Shown: positions 19,473 to 29,100 of the stretch, in pieces
Numbering within the stretch: position 1 is the first letter of the stretch
Layout of the letters: each line of letters begins with the position of its first letter
Assembly (NCBI RefSeq): GCF_013185195.1
Contig: NZ_JAAZWC010000003.1
Span: 62,001-126,000, forward strand
Reading direction: 5' to 3'
Origin: Saccharibacillus qingshengii
Lineage (GTDB): Bacteria > Bacillota > Bacilli > Paenibacillales > Paenibacillaceae
DNA: 64,000 nt
Notes under the pieces: generated by a model
What the model saw: the letters and a program-made list of their open reading frames with translations, nothing else
Told to the model about the DNA's origin: nothing
Databases searched by the model: none
Made by a program: the position numbers and the translations under genes

Positions 19473-20252
19473 GTGACGTCGGTAATCGAACTGAAAAATG
19501 TCTCCTGGAGACGCGGCGAACAAGAAATTCTGCACGGGATCGAATGGACCGTCGAACAAGGCCAGCATTGGGCGATCCTCGGACTGAACGGCTCGGGCAA
19601 GACCAGTATTTTGAATATGATCAATGGGTATATGTGGCCGACGACCGGCGAAATCTCCGTGTTGGGACACAAATTCGGTACGATCGATCTGCGTGAACTG
19701 CGCAAGTCGATCGGTTGGGTCAGTTCTTCGCTTCAGGAGAAGATCAGGCCCAACGAGCAGACGCTCGACATCGTCATCAGCGGACGCCATGCTTCGATCG
19801 GGCTGTATGCCGGTATCGAAAACCGCGATCGGGAAAAAGCCGAACAGCTGATGCGGGATCTGGGCTGTGCCCATCTGCTCGGACGCACGTATCAGACCTG
19901 TTCGCAGGGAGAGAAGCAGAAGCTGTTGATCGCGAGGGCATTGATGGCGTCGCCCCGGCTGCTGATCCTGGACGAAGCCAGCAACGGACTCGATTTTATC
20001 TCGCGGGAAGCACTGATGCAGAGTATTGACCGGTTGGCTTCAAGGCCCGATGCGCCCACGCTGCTCCTGGTCACGCATCACACGGAAGAAATTTCGCCGC
20101 TCTTCTCCTATTCGCTGCTGATCCGCAGAGGGCGCCTGTTCGCCCAGGGACGCTCGGAAGAAGTGCTAAGCGAAGAAAAGTTGAGCGAATTCTTCGAGAT
20201 GCCGGTCGGCGTCGAATGGCGGGGCGGCCGCGCCTGGCTGTCCGTACGCTGA
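19473..20252 (+). CDS. ABC transporter ATP-binding protein (YlmA-like), orphan
   Basis: A 259-residue ATPase with Walker A GLNGSGKTS, signature CSQGEKQK (variant of LSGGQ), Walker B LLILDEASNGLD and the H-loop in LLVTHHTEE. It resembles YlmA and the molybdate/iron ATPase-like group. No permease or binding protein lies beside it, so its partner is elsewhere or it is not a transporter. The start is GTG 19473, seven bases after AAAGGAGG; the longer in-frame reading crosses the preceding terminator. Confidence 0.85.
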   Translation: MTSVIELKNVSWRRGEQEILHGIEWTVEQGQHWAILGLNGSGKTSILNMINGYMWPTTGEISVLGHKFGTIDLRELRKSIGWVSSSLQEKIRPNEQTLDIVISGRHASIGLYAGIENRDREKAEQLMRDLGCAHLLGRTYQTCSQGEKQKLLIARALMASPRLLILDEASNGLDFISREALMQSIDRLASRPDAPTLLLVTHHTEEISPLFSYSLLIRRGRLFAQGRSEEVLSEEKLSEFFEMPVGVEWRGGRAWLSVR

Positions 20253-20288
20253 ACAGGCCGCCGCATGAACCTGCCGGATCGTCGACCT

Positions 20289-20313
20289 GTTTGTTTCTTC
20301 GCCCAGCGGGTAA
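20289..20313 (+). promoter_or_regulatory. Sigma-B-like promoter of the small hydrophilic protein gene
   Basis: GTTTGT (20289-20294), 13 bases, then GGGTAA (20308-20313), close to the sigma-B family consensus GTTTAA-N13/15-GGGTAT. The string CCAGCGGGTAATGA recurs before the SDR gene at about 30580. Confidence 0.6.
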
Positions 20314-20357
20314 TGATACGTTGTCGAACGATATCATACCTTTTGAGGAGGAACAAC

Positions 20358-20513
20358 ATGAGCAACCCAAACGAAGATCCAAATCAGAAAAGCGCCGGCG
20401 AAGATACGTTGATGGAACAGACCCGCAAAGAAAAAGGAGCGAATGTCGAGACGCAGGCGGATGATTGGGCAGGCAAATCGAAGTCGCAGTCTCCGGACGA
20501 TAAGGACCAGTAA
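20358..20513 (+). CDS. Small hydrophilic, probably disordered protein
   Basis: A 51-residue protein (MSNPNEDPNQKSAGEDTLME...) rich in Asp, Glu, Lys, Asn and Gln and without hydrophobic stretches, so likely unstructured. A GAGGAGG site and a sigma-B-like promoter support it as a real general-stress-type gene, and a strong terminator follows. I recognise no family. Confidence 0.65.
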   Translation: MSNPNEDPNQKSAGEDTLMEQTRKEKGANVETQADDWAGKSKSQSPDDKDQ

Positions 20514-20576
20514 AACCTAACGTCTTTGTTTTCTTTGCGTGGAGCGTTTATAAGATCAGGGGCTGATTTCCCCGCG

Positions 20577-20605
20577 AACGGACACCGGTTTAACCGGTGT
20601 CCGTT
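20577..20605. terminator. Terminator after the small stress-type gene
   Basis: Perfect 12-bp stem AACGGACACCGG / CCGGTGTCCGTT with a five-base loop. Confidence 0.75.
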
Positions 20606-20732
20606 TCTGCTTGCGCGGCAAAACTCCACTCCATTCCGGTTTGCCCAATAAACGGAATTCCAGTAGAATGAATAGCGTCAACAATAGAACGATAAATAAA
20701 CGAGGAATTTACAGCAGACGGGAGCCGATAGG

Positions 20733-21206
20733 ATGAGCGAGCTGATTATGCGCACAGCCAGAACCGACGATATCGGGCAGTTGGCCGAGATGCGTTACGA
20801 TTCGACGATAGAAAATCATCCGGAACTGACTATTACCGACGAGCAGCAGCGGGATTATACGGATGAGATGCACGAGTTTTTGGAAGAAGCGATCGGTTCC
20901 GAACACTGGGTAGTCTGGCTTGCGGAGTACGGCGAAGAAATTGTGGGGCATGTGTATTTGGAAATGGTGCGGAAAGTTCCACGGCCCGGACGGACGACCA
21001 AACCGTTTATTTACATGACCAATGTATACACCCGTCCGCAGCATCGCGGTCTCGGCATCGGAAGCCGACTGGCCCAGGTAGTCGAGCAGTGGGCGCGCGA
21101 ACTGGACCACGATTTTATCATGGTCTGGCCGAGCGGCCGCGGCGAAGAATTTTATACGAAGAACGGATATTCCGCCTGCTCCGTGCCGATGGAACTGAAG
21201 TTGTAG
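20733..21206 (+). CDS. GNAT family N-acetyltransferase
   Basis: A 157-residue acetyltransferase. IYMTNVYTRPQHRGLGIGSRLAQ is a canonical acetyl-CoA loop (RGLGIG), and GEEFYTKNGYSAC is the usual C-terminal motif. The substrate is unknown. GGGAG lies eight bases before the ATG, and a terminator separates it from the next GNAT gene. Confidence 0.85.
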   Translation: MSELIMRTARTDDIGQLAEMRYDSTIENHPELTITDEQQRDYTDEMHEFLEEAIGSEHWVVWLAEYGEEIVGHVYLEMVRKVPRPGRTTKPFIYMTNVYTRPQHRGLGIGSRLAQVVEQWARELDHDFIMVWPSGRGEEFYTKNGYSACSVPMELKL

Positions 21207-21235
21207 AACGGCCGCGGATGTCCGCAATATTCGAG

Positions 21236-21264
21236 CGCGCGGTTATATCCGCGCGTCTTTTTTT
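21236..21264 (+). terminator. Terminator between two GNAT genes
   Basis: Stem CGCGCGG / CCGCGCG, loop TTATAT, then TC and T7. Confidence 0.85.
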
Positions 21265-21298
21265 CGTCTAGTCTTAAAGGCGAAAAGGAGAGGATATC

Positions 21299-21775
21299 AT
21301 GAGGAAAAAAGAATTCGCAGGACCAATTGCGGAAGCGGTGATCCGACCGGAACACGTAGGCGATTCACGGCAGGCAAGCGAACTGTTGGGACAGTTGGGA
21401 TATCCGGCAGAACCTAGTGAAGTTGCGAAGCGGCTGGAAGCCCTGCGCGCAAACGAGGACTACTCGGTTCAAGTCGCGGAAAGGGAAGGGCAGTTGGTCG
21501 GCATGATCGCCCTGCATCTTGAACGACCTCTGCTCCACTGCGCCTGCGAGGTCAGAGTCATGGCGCTTATCGTTTCGGAAGAAGAACGGGGAACAGGAAT
21601 CGGGCGCCGTCTGCTGGAGGCGGGTGAAGAATGGGCGCGCGGCTTGAACGCGGCCTATATCTGTCTGAACAGCGGAAACCGGGCGGAACGGCAGGCCGCC
21701 CATCTTTTTTATCGCCACTGCGGCTATTCGAGCAGCTCGACCGGCTTTGCCAAACCGCTAAAAGATCAAAAATGA
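21299..21775 (+). CDS. GNAT family N-acetyltransferase
   Basis: A 158-residue acetyltransferase with VMALIVSEEERGTGIGRRLLEAGE as motif A and AHLFYRHCGYSSSSTGFAK at the end, the pattern of GNATs that act on small amines. It is not a close duplicate of the neighbour at 20733. AAAGGAGAGG precedes the ATG. Confidence 0.85.
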   Translation: MRKKEFAGPIAEAVIRPEHVGDSRQASELLGQLGYPAEPSEVAKRLEALRANEDYSVQVAEREGQLVGMIALHLERPLLHCACEVRVMALIVSEEERGTGIGRRLLEAGEEWARGLNAAYICLNSGNRAERQAAHLFYRHCGYSSSSTGFAKPLKDQK

Positions 21776-21858
21776 TCAAAAACGACAGGAAAATGCTCAT
21801 TGAGCCGGATGAATGCGTATAAAGCCGTTTATTCGCCTAAAAAAGCCCCAGGGGAACT

Positions 21859-21887
21859 TTGTCAGCGCGCCGGGATCCTTTTATAAT
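21859..21887 (+). promoter_or_regulatory. Sigma-A promoter of hsp20
   Basis: TTGTCA (21859-21864), 17 bases, TATAAT (21882-21887), a near-consensus vegetative promoter. Confidence 0.8.
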
Positions 21888-21897
21888 GAAGCTGTAA

Positions 21898-21914
21898 GGT
21901 CAATAAAGGTCAAA
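21898..21914 (+). promoter_or_regulatory. CtsR operator
   Basis: GGTCAAT-AAA-GGTCAAA matches the CtsR direct heptad repeat RGTCAAA-NAN-RGTCAAA with one mismatch, and sits over the expected transcription start. Heat-shock repression by CtsR is the natural reading. Confidence 0.8.
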
Positions 21915-21968
21915 CAAACTTCGCATGAAGCGCTCGTCGGCAGTCCGATTTCGAGAGGAGAATGGAAG

Positions 21969-22415
21969 ATGTTTGAACAAGGCCCTTTTGGCAGAAATGC
22001 GGAAGAAATGTTCAGTCAGCTGGCAAAGACGTTCGGAGATACGTTCGGTGAAGATTTTGCCGCTCCGTTCCGCGAACGGGTTCTATCGTTCCGTACCGAT
22101 ATCCATGAAGACAACGGCCGTTATCTGCTTGAGGCGGAGCTCCCGGGTTTCCGAAAAGAAGATATCGATATCGATTATACCGCTCCTTATCTGACCATTC
22201 GTGCCGTTCGGCATGAAGACCGGCAGGAAGAAGAGCAGGAGCGCCGCGTCGTTCGAAGCGAACGGCGTTACGGCGAATTCGTCCGGCGCTTTTATATGGA
22301 AGATGCGGACCGCGAAGGCATCCGTGCTTCTCTTAAGGAAGGCGTGCTCAAACTGGACATTCCCAAAAAAGAAAACACCTTCGGCAAGCGGATTTTGATC
22401 GAAGGGGAAGATTGA
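21969..22415 (+). CDS. Hsp20/alpha-crystallin family small heat-shock protein
   Basis: A 148-residue ATP-independent chaperone that holds unfolding proteins. It has a variable N-terminal arm, an alpha-crystallin domain from FRTDIHEDNGRYLLEAELPG to LKLDIPKK, and a C-terminal extension. GAGAGGAG supports ATG 21969; the long in-frame upstream extension runs through the promoter and operator and is not real. A CtsR operator upstream ties it to the heat-shock regulon, and clpB lies 2.4 kb away. Confidence 0.92.
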   Translation: MFEQGPFGRNAEEMFSQLAKTFGDTFGEDFAAPFRERVLSFRTDIHEDNGRYLLEAELPGFRKEDIDIDYTAPYLTIRAVRHEDRQEEEQERRVVRSERRYGEFVRRFYMEDADREGIRASLKEGVLKLDIPKKENTFGKRILIEGED

Positions 22416-22482
22416 CCCGCGCAAGCGGCTGCGCTTGAACAGCGGTTTGCCGGGGTTTGCGCGGCAGGCTGCGAACCCAAAC

Positions 22483-22512
22483 AAAGACACCGGATTTTCC
22501 GGTGTCTTTTTT
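22483..22512. terminator. Bidirectional terminator between convergent genes
   Basis: AAAGACACCGG / CCGGTGTCTTT with a short loop and T run, between hsp20 and the secreted repeat protein. Confidence 0.85.
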
Positions 22513-22525
22513 GAACCGTTCCTTT

Positions 22526-23563
22526 TTAGGGACGCAGTGTCGACCGGAATTTCAGCACGGCTTCGGCCAATGCGGCGCGCGAAGCGTTCAGTTGTTCCGG
22601 GGGGGACGCCTTCGTCAGTACCGAAGCCGACTTGTTGATCGCCTTGCGCAGTTCGCCAAAAGCCGAGCTCGGATACTGACCGGAACGGATGCCTTTCGGA
22701 GAATCGAGCAGTTTGGACGCCTGGTCCAATTCGCCCGCGAGCTGCAGGCCTTCGGTCAATGCCGTGTAGGCATTCTGGACGCAGAGTGCGGCGCATTCAA
22801 TCGGGAGCAGTCCCGAGTTATCGGCAAGCAGGGCTTCAAGTCCGTTCGCCTGGGCATGGAAAGCGCTCAATAACTTGGAGTAATCCGCCGTGTTCGGCAG
22901 ATTGGCCGAGATTTCCGCAATCGTCTGACGCTGTTGATTCAACTGGCCGAGCCGCTGCGAGCGGTCCAGGTTCATGGAATCGCGAAGTACAGCCGTGCCT
23001 TCGATATATTTCAGATACTGTTCGCGAAGCTGAGGAACCGTGGTATTCGGATCGTAAGCCGCCGCCTGCGCTTCGGCAATGATCGCCATCATGGTATCGG
23101 CCGCTTCCTGCGGATAAGTGCCCGGCGCGGTCCCGATCGAATCGTTAAGCATTCTTGCAGTCTGGAAAGTTTGTCGTTCTAGAATGGAGGCATCGCGGAT
23201 GTAGTCTTCAATGTAAGCGGCAAGCGCGGAATCGAGGGTGTGATAAGCTGCATTAAGTTTGGAGGAAGAAGTATTGGGATCGAGCAGTAAAGCGCGTGCT
23301 TTGTCCGAGGCGGCTTTTACGGCCAGATAGCGGGCATTGCCGGGATCGCTGTAAAAGTCGTCGGCCGCTTTGTCGCACATGGCGAGCCGCTTGATCAGCG
23401 CTGCTCGTTCCGCGCTGTTCCAATTCGCGATGGCTGCGGCCTGCTCGGCGGAAGCGATTGGCGCGATCGGTCCGAAGACGGGAATGCTCCATCCGCTGCC
23501 GAAAGTTACACCGACAGCCAGCGTCGCCGCCATCCACTTCCCCGGAATTCTGGGTCTATTCAA
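22526..23563 (-). CDS. Secreted helical-repeat (FIVAR-like) protein
   Basis: A 345-residue exported protein. Start TTG 23563 is chosen because AAGGAGGAG lies eight bases upstream and it yields a clean signal peptide (basic NRPRIPGKW, hydrophobic ATLAVGVTFGSG, cleavage near ASA). An in-frame ATG at 23614 also has a weaker site. The mature chain is helical with repeated patterns such as GTYPQEAADTMMAIIAEAQ and GQYPSSAFGELRKAINKSA, which resemble FIVAR-type repeats of Gram-positive surface proteins. No sortase motif or anchor is seen, so it is probably released. Confidence 0.7.
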   Translation of the reverse strand: MNRPRIPGKWMAATLAVGVTFGSGWSIPVFGPIAPIASAEQAAAIANWNSAERAALIKRLAMCDKAADDFYSDPGNARYLAVKAASDKARALLLDPNTSSSKLNAAYHTLDSALAAYIEDYIRDASILERQTFQTARMLNDSIGTAPGTYPQEAADTMMAIIAEAQAAAYDPNTTVPQLREQYLKYIEGTAVLRDSMNLDRSQRLGQLNQQRQTIAEISANLPNTADYSKLLSAFHAQANGLEALLADNSGLLPIECAALCVQNAYTALTEGLQLAGELDQASKLLDSPKGIRSGQYPSSAFGELRKAINKSASVLTKASPPEQLNASRAALAEAVLKFRSTLRP

Positions 23564-23919
23564 AAAGAACTCCTCCTTATGTCCTGATGTCAACGTGCAA
23601 ATTTTGTTCCTCATTTAATTAAACCTCTCTCCGAAAACGAAACGCTTTTTTGGGAGGAATCCCGGAAAATTCCGATAATTCGCTGCTTTGTTCGTAAGTT
23701 TGGTGCGGATTTACTGATTCGGGCGAACTAAGACCGAGATTTCCGCGGAATTTCGAAAAATTTCGACAGAAAAAGATGCGCCTACGGCTTCCGAAAAAGC
23801 CTTCTCCGAAAACCGGAGCGAAAAAGGTGCGTAAGCCCGCCGCCTCATATAAAATGAAAGAGATCGGGTAAACTATCAAAAAGAGGGCGTACAGCCCGGC
23901 CCATAAGGAGAGGAAGGCT
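23564..23919. other. 356-base divergent intergenic region
   Basis: It holds the promoters of the divergent secreted protein and J-domain genes. TATAAA at about 23849 and GGGTAA at about 23868 lie before the J-domain gene, but neither has a convincing -35 partner. AT-rich repeats of the ATTTCGAAAAATTTCG kind occur around 23751-23766. I found no CIRCE or CtsR operator and no gene. Confidence 0.4.
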
Positions 23920-24831
23920 ATGCCGGACAAAAACCATTACGACGTACTCGGAGTCGAAGCAAATGCCTCCCAGCCGGAAATCAAGAAAGCGTATCAAAAA
24001 CTGGCCAAACAGTGGCATCCGGACGTAAACAAAACGGACGGGGCCGAACGCCGGTTCAAAGAGATCGCCGCCGCCTATGAAGTGCTGGGCAGCGAAGAGA
24101 AGCGCCGCGAATACGACGCTTCGAGACTTCGTCCTTCCGGCGGAGGGTATCGGGGAACGGGGGCCGATTACGGTTCCGCGGGCACCGGCTTCGGCGGTTC
24201 GGGCTTCGATTGGGTGAACGACCTGCAGCAGGAAGATATTTTCGACATGTTTTTCAATGAACGAGTCGGCGGATTCGGGAGCAGAATGGCGGGTTCCGCT
24301 CCCCGTTCTCCCGGTCAATCCACGCTTGAAGTTACGCTCGAACAGGCATACCGGGGCGAGACGGTCCGGATTGTACTCGGAGGCAAGACGATCGGGCTGA
24401 AGCTGCCGGAACGTTCCCGCAGCGGCAGTACGATCCGTATGACAGGGAGCGGAAGCAACGGACTTGCGGCCGGCGAAGAACTGCATATCGTTCTGAAGAT
24501 CGCCGATCATCTGCTCTACAGCCTGGAAGAAGAGGATCTGGTCGCCGTACTGCGGATTGCGCCCTGGCAGGCTGCTCTCGGAGGACAGGCCCGGATCGGG
24601 CTGCCGGACGGGGCCATGGTCAATCTGAACCTTCCGCGGGGTTCGGCCGCAGGGAACAGACTGCGGATACCTCGCCGGGGATTAAAAAAAGCGAACGGAA
24701 CTTATGGGGATTTGTTTGTCGAAATCGAAATTACGGTTCCCGATCCGGGCGAAGCGGAAGAAGAGCTCTACCGCCGCCTGGAGAGCCTGTCGAATTTCCG
24801 GCCGGAGCTCGGCAGACGCAAATCCCGATAA
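23920..24831 (+). CDS. DnaJ-like (CbpA-type) J-domain co-chaperone
   Basis: A 303-residue Hsp70 co-chaperone. The J domain (5-70) has the HPD motif in QWHPDVNK, then a Gly/Ser-rich linker (about 85-125), then the beta-rich DnaJ C-terminal substrate-binding region ([15 protein letters not shown] to the end). It lacks the CxxCxGxG zinc fingers, as CbpA does. It sits 27 bases before clpB, so disaggregase and J-protein are likely made together. AAGGAGAGG precedes the ATG. Confidence 0.88.
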   Translation: MPDKNHYDVLGVEANASQPEIKKAYQKLAKQWHPDVNKTDGAERRFKEIAAAYEVLGSEEKRREYDASRLRPSGGGYRGTGADYGSAGTGFGGSGFDWVNDLQQEDIFDMFFNERVGGFGSRMAGSAPRSPGQSTLEVTLEQAYRGETVRIVLGGKTIGLKLPERSRSGSTIRMTGSGSNGLAAGEELHIVLKIADHLLYSLEEEDLVAVLRIAPWQAALGGQARIGLPDGAMVNLNLPRGSAAGNRLRIPRRGLKKANGTYGDLFVEIEITVPDPGEAEEELYRRLESLSNFRPELGRRKSR

Positions 24832-24858
24832 CCGGAAAGAAACGAGGGAACAACGACG

Positions 24859-27513
24859 ATGGATGCTGAGCGTTTGACGCAAAAACTGGAAGACGCCATT
24901 CTGGCCGCGCAGTCGCTTGCGGTTTCGTATAGACACCAGGAGATCGATACGCCCCATCTGCTTCAAGCGCTGCTGCAGCAGCAGGGAGGCCTGCTGCCGA
25001 GACTGCTGGAGCGTCTGAACGTGGCGGAAGATGAAGTGGCGCGTACGGTCGACAAGCTGCTGCGCCGCAAAGCCCGGGTCGAAGGCGGCGTGCAGCCGTA
25101 TTTTTCGCCCCATCTGCTGGCCGTGCTGAATCAGGCCGGTCGGGAAGCGAAGCAGATGCACGACGAGTTTACGGCAGTCGAGCATGTGCTGCTCGCTTTT
25201 GAACACGATAAACGCGGAGGCGCGGGCGAGCTGCTGCGCGCCCAAGGCGTGACTCGCGAACGCCTGCTCGGCGTACTCAAGGAGATCCGCGGCAGCCAGC
25301 GCATTACGGACCGCGAACCGGAAGGGACCTATGAAGCGCTGGAGAAATACGGCCGGGATCTCGTGGCGGAAGTGCGTGCGGGGCGGATCGACCCGGTTAT
25401 CGGCCGCGATGCGGAGATTCGCCGGATCATTCGGATTCTGTCGCGCAAAACGAAAAACAATCCGGTGCTGATCGGCGAGCCCGGCGTCGGCAAGACGGCG
25501 ATCGTTGAAGGGCTGGCGCACCGCATGGTACGGCGGGATGTACCGGAAGGCCTCCGGGGCAAAACGATTTTTGCGCTCGATATGAGCGCTCTGGTCGCCG
25601 GCGCGAAATACCGGGGCGAATTCGAAGAACGGCTCCAGGCGGTACTGCGGGAAATCAAGCAGGCTTCGGGCCGGATTCTTCTGTTTATCGATGAACTGCA
25701 CACGATCGTCGGAGCGGGCAGAGCCGAAGGGTCGATGGATGCGGGGAATATGCTGAAGCCGATGCTGGCCCGGGGCGAGCTGCACTGTATCGGAGCGACG
25801 ACGCTTGACGAATACCGACAGCATATCGAGCAGGATCCGGCACTCGAGCGCAGATTCCAGCAGGTCCGGGTCGGCGAACCGGGCGTGGAAGATACGATCT
25901 CGATTCTTCGGGGACTGCGGGAGCGCTTCGAAGTCCACCACGGCGTCCATATCCGCGACAGCGCTCTGGTAGCGGCCGGTGTACTGTCCGACCGCTATAT
26001 CTCCGATCGGTTTCTGCCCGACAAAGCGATCGATCTCGTGGATGAAGCCTGTGCCATGATCCGTACCGAGATCGATTCCATGCCGAGCGAGATGGACGAA
26101 GCGGCACGCCGTACGATGCAGCTGGAGATTGAAGAAGCGGCGCTGCGCAAAGAGAGTGACCCCGCCAGTCTGCGGCGTCTGGATCAGCTTCAGCTCGAAC
26201 TGGCCGATCTCAAGGAAAAGTATCTTGGCATGAAAGAGCGCTGGGAACGGGAAAAAGCATCGATCGAGCGTGTGCGGGAATATCAGCGTGAACTGGAGCA
26301 GGCGCGCAAAGATCTCGAAACGGCGCAGGAAGCCTACGATCTGGAAAAATCGGCCGAACTCAGCTACGGTATCATTCCCGGATTGGAGCGCGAACTGAAG
26401 CATGCGGAAGAAGAAGTGCAGCGGGGCGGAGAAGACAGAATGCTGCGGGAAGCGGTCACGGAAACGGAAATTTCGGATATTGTCTCCAAATGGACCGGCA
26501 TTCCGGTCAGCCGCTTGGTCGAAGGCGAGCGCCAGAAGCTGCTTCGGCTCGAAGACACGCTGCGCCGCCGCGTCGTCGGCCAAGATGAAGCGATCGGACG
26601 GGTCGCCGATGCGGTACTGCGCGCGAGAGCCGGTATCAAAGATCCGAATCGCCCGATCGGATCGTTCTTGTTCCTCGGCCCGACCGGTGTCGGCAAGACC
26701 GAACTCGCCAAAGCACTATCCGCGGAACTGTTCGACCAAGAAGACAATCTGATCCGGCTCGATATGTCGGAATACATGGAGAAACACAGCGTTTCGCGTC
26801 TGATCGGCGCCCCGCCCGGTTATATCGGGTACGAAGAAGGCGGCCAATTGACGGAAGCGGTGCGGAGGCAGCCGTATTCCGTGATTCTGCTCGACGAAGC
26901 GGAGAAAGCGCATCCCGACGTCTTTCACCTTTTGCTGCAGCTGCTTGATGACGGGCGGCTGACAGACTCGCGCGGCCGAAAAGTCGATTTCAGAAATACG
27001 ATTGTGATTCTTACCTCCAATATCGGTTCGGCGTATTTGACCCGGAATCCCGATTTCGACGAAACGGACACCTCTGCGGTAGACGAAAAAGTGCAGGAGC
27101 GCGTCATGCATGAACTGCGGCTGCATTTTCGGCCCGAATTTCTCAACCGGATCGACGAAGTGGTCCTGTTCGACCCTCTCGGCTTGAAAGAAATCGGCCA
27201 AATCGTATTCAAGCTGGCCGAAGAACTCCAAGGCCGCTTGTCGGGGCGCCGGATCGAACTTGAACTGTCCGAACGTGCCGCGCAGCTGATTGCCCGGGAA
27301 GGGTTCGATCCGGTCTACGGGGCGCGTCCGCTCAAGAGGTATATCCAGCGTTCGCTCGAGACGCGGGTAGCCCGGGCGCTGATTGCCGGCGAAGCCCAGG
27401 ACGGCGACCGTCTGCTTGTGGATGAAGAGAACGGTAGGCTTGAGGTGCGGATCGTATCGGGAGAACCGGATGGCGTACCGCCGATCGATGAAACGAAGGA
27501 GCGTACGAGATGA
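24859..27513 (+). CDS. clpB: ATP-dependent chaperone ClpB (protein disaggregase)
   Basis: An 884-residue AAA+ ring ATPase that extracts polypeptides from aggregates with Hsp70. It has a ClpN double repeat (1-145), AAA-1 with Walker A GEPGVGKT (206-213), a long coiled-coil M domain (about 410-535) that separates ClpB from ClpA/C, AAA-2 with GPTGVGKT (607-614), and the C-terminal D2-small domain. No IGF-type ClpP loop is seen. It lies between a J-domain gene and an HD hydrolase gene with an ATGA overlap. Confidence 0.93.
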   Translation: MDAERLTQKLEDAILAAQSLAVSYRHQEIDTPHLLQALLQQQGGLLPRLLERLNVAEDEVARTVDKLLRRKARVEGGVQPYFSPHLLAVLNQAGREAKQMHDEFTAVEHVLLAFEHDKRGGAGELLRAQGVTRERLLGVLKEIRGSQRITDREPEGTYEALEKYGRDLVAEVRAGRIDPVIGRDAEIRRIIRILSRKTKNNPVLIGEPGVGKTAIVEGLAHRMVRRDVPEGLRGKTIFALDMSALVAGAKYRGEFEERLQAVLREIKQASGRILLFIDELHTIVGAGRAEGSMDAGNMLKPMLARGELHCIGATTLDEYRQHIEQDPALERRFQQVRVGEPGVEDTISILRGLRERFEVHHGVHIRDSALVAAGVLSDRYISDRFLPDKAIDLVDEACAMIRTEIDSMPSEMDEAARRTMQLEIEEAALRKESDPASLRRLDQLQLELADLKEKYLGMKERWEREKASIERVREYQRELEQARKDLETAQEAYDLEKSAELSYGIIPGLERELKHAEEEVQRGGEDRMLREAVTETEISDIVSKWTGIPVSRLVEGERQKLLRLEDTLRRRVVGQDEAIGRVADAVLRARAGIKDPNRPIGSFLFLGPTGVGKTELAKALSAELFDQEDNLIRLDMSEYMEKHSVSRLIGAPPGYIGYEEGGQLTEAVRRQPYSVILLDEAEKAHPDVFHLLLQLLDDGRLTDSRGRKVDFRNTIVILTSNIGSAYLTRNPDFDETDTSAVDEKVQERVMHELRLHFRPEFLNRIDEVVLFDPLGLKEIGQIVFKLAEELQGRLSGRRIELELSERAAQLIAREGFDPVYGARPLKRYIQRSLETRVARALIAGEAQDGDRLLVDEENGRLEVRIVSGEPDGVPPIDETKERTR

Positions 27514-28193
27514 CAGAAACAGGCAGGATAGAACCAGACAGGCAGCAGGAAGCCGTGCTGCGCGCGGCGGCCGCTCTGGCCCGTCAGGAACACGAACACG
27601 AAGGCAGCGGACACGACTGGTGGCATATCTACCGCGTGACGGAACTTGCGAAGCGGATCGCGGCCGAAGAAGGGGCAGATCCGTTCATCTGCGAGCTGAC
27701 CGCGCTGCTGCACGATTTGGCGGACGAGAAACTGGTCGACGATCCGGCAGCGGGTCTGAAGCGAACGCAGGAATGGATGAGGGAACAGGGCGTGTCCTCC
27801 GAGGATAACGCACATGTGATGGACATCATCGGGACCTTGTCGTTCAAAGGAGGGTCCGGTCATCCGATGTCCACACTCGAAGGCCGGGTCGTCCAGGACG
27901 CGGACCGGCTTGATGCGATCGGAGCGATCGGGATCGCCCGGACCTTCGTCTATTCCGGCAAGAAGGGCCGGCCGATGTACGATCCGGAAATTCCGGTGCG
28001 TCAGGAGATGACCCCCGAAGAATACCGCAGCGGCAACGATACGGCGATCAATCATTTTCACGAAAAACTGCTGAAGCTGAAAGGTCTGCTCAATACGGAC
28101 TCGGGCCGGCGGATTGCGGACAGCCGCCACGCCTTTATGGAAGAGTTCCTGGAGCGGTTCGACCGCGAATGGAACGGCAGCGACGGAATGTGA
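27510..28193 (+). CDS. HD domain phosphohydrolase (YedJ-like)
   Basis: A 227-residue metal-dependent phosphohydrolase. The HD motifs are [26 protein letters not shown] and [19 protein letters not shown], as in the YedJ/YpgQ group, whose members act on nucleoside di- or triphosphates. The ATG overlaps the clpB stop, making it the third gene of the chaperone operon. Why a nucleotide hydrolase is coupled to ClpB is unclear. Confidence 0.86.
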   Translation: MTETGRIEPDRQQEAVLRAAAALARQEHEHEGSGHDWWHIYRVTELAKRIAAEEGADPFICELTALLHDLADEKLVDDPAAGLKRTQEWMREQGVSSEDNAHVMDIIGTLSFKGGSGHPMSTLEGRVVQDADRLDAIGAIGIARTFVYSGKKGRPMYDPEIPVRQEMTPEEYRSGNDTAINHFHEKLLKLKGLLNTDSGRRIADSRHAFMEEFLERFDREWNGSDGM

Positions 28194-28274
28194 TTTTGAT
28201 TATCGCAAGGCGCTCCCCTTTCCTTTAGCCTGAGAAATATTTACCGGGCAATTAAACGAATGGAGGCGCAGCAG

Positions 28275-29084
28275 ATGAGTGAAATTGTTAAAAGGTATTA
28301 TAACGAACATGCGGAGAAGGAATGGAACCGATTGAACGATCCCTACAGAACATTGGAGCTGGCCAGTACGCTTCGATTGATCGATAGATACTTCCCGGAG
28401 AAAGGTAAGATATGCGATATCGGATCGGGTCCGGGACGGTATGCAATCGAGCTCCTTAAAAGGGGATACGGCGTTACGCTGTTGGAATTGTCGGAAAAGG
28501 AACTGGAGATCGCCCGCACCAGAATCGACGAAGCCGGACTAGTAGCGGACGACTATCTATGCGAAAATGCGGTCAATCTTCGTGTGCTTGGCAGCGGGAT
28601 ATTCGATGCGGCACTTGTCATGGGGCCCTTGTATCATTTGACCGACCGCGGCGAACGGATCGAAGTGCTGCGCCAGACGGCGCGCATTCTGAAGCCGGGA
28701 GGTACAGCCGTTTTGTCCTATCTCAATTCGTGGGGCTGTCTGAAAGCCGGAGTGTCGGAATTTAGCGAAACATTTCGCGACCTCGACGATCTGCACGCGT
28801 ATTTGGATGAACAAGTTTTGGATGCCGAACGGGGCTTTACCGAATGTTACTTGACGACACCGTCGAAAGCGCGGCTCGAAGTGGAAGAAGCCGGGTTGAA
28901 GCTGGTGACGTACGCCGGAGCGGAAGGGTTTCTGGCGGGGATGGCTGGGGAATTGATTCGCCTCTGCACGGAAGATAGGGAAGCCTACGACAATCTGGTC
29001 CGGGCGGCCTCCGAGACGTGTGAAGCGCCGCAGTATCGCGATGCTACCGAACATCTGCATCTGGTGGTACGCAGGATTCAGTAA
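28275..29084 (+). CDS. Class I SAM-dependent methyltransferase
   Basis: A 269-residue methyltransferase. GKICDIGSGPGRYAIEL is the SAM-binding motif I, followed by VTLLELSEKELEIAR and ALVMGPLYHLTDR (motif with a YHL as in UbiE-like enzymes), then LKPGGTAVLSYLN. The substrate is unknown. GGAGG at 28262-28266 supports ATG 28275; ATG 28260 overlaps that site and is less likely. Confidence 0.87.
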   Translation: MSEIVKRYYNEHAEKEWNRLNDPYRTLELASTLRLIDRYFPEKGKICDIGSGPGRYAIELLKRGYGVTLLELSEKELEIARTRIDEAGLVADDYLCENAVNLRVLGSGIFDAALVMGPLYHLTDRGERIEVLRQTARILKPGGTAVLSYLNSWGCLKAGVSEFSETFRDLDDLHAYLDEQVLDAERGFTECYLTTPSKARLEVEEAGLKLVTYAGAEGFLAGMAGELIRLCTEDREAYDNLVRAASETCEAPQYRDATEHLHLVVRRIQ

Positions 29085-29100
29085 GGAGAGTGAAATAACA

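Noticed and set aside
21813-21968. N-terminal extension of Hsp20
   Set aside because: It runs across the sigma-A promoter and CtsR operator. The family start fits ATG 21969.
23849-23873. Sigma-B-like promoter before the J-domain gene (GGGTAA)
   Set aside because: No GTTT-type -35 lies 12-15 bases upstream, unlike the two accepted sites.
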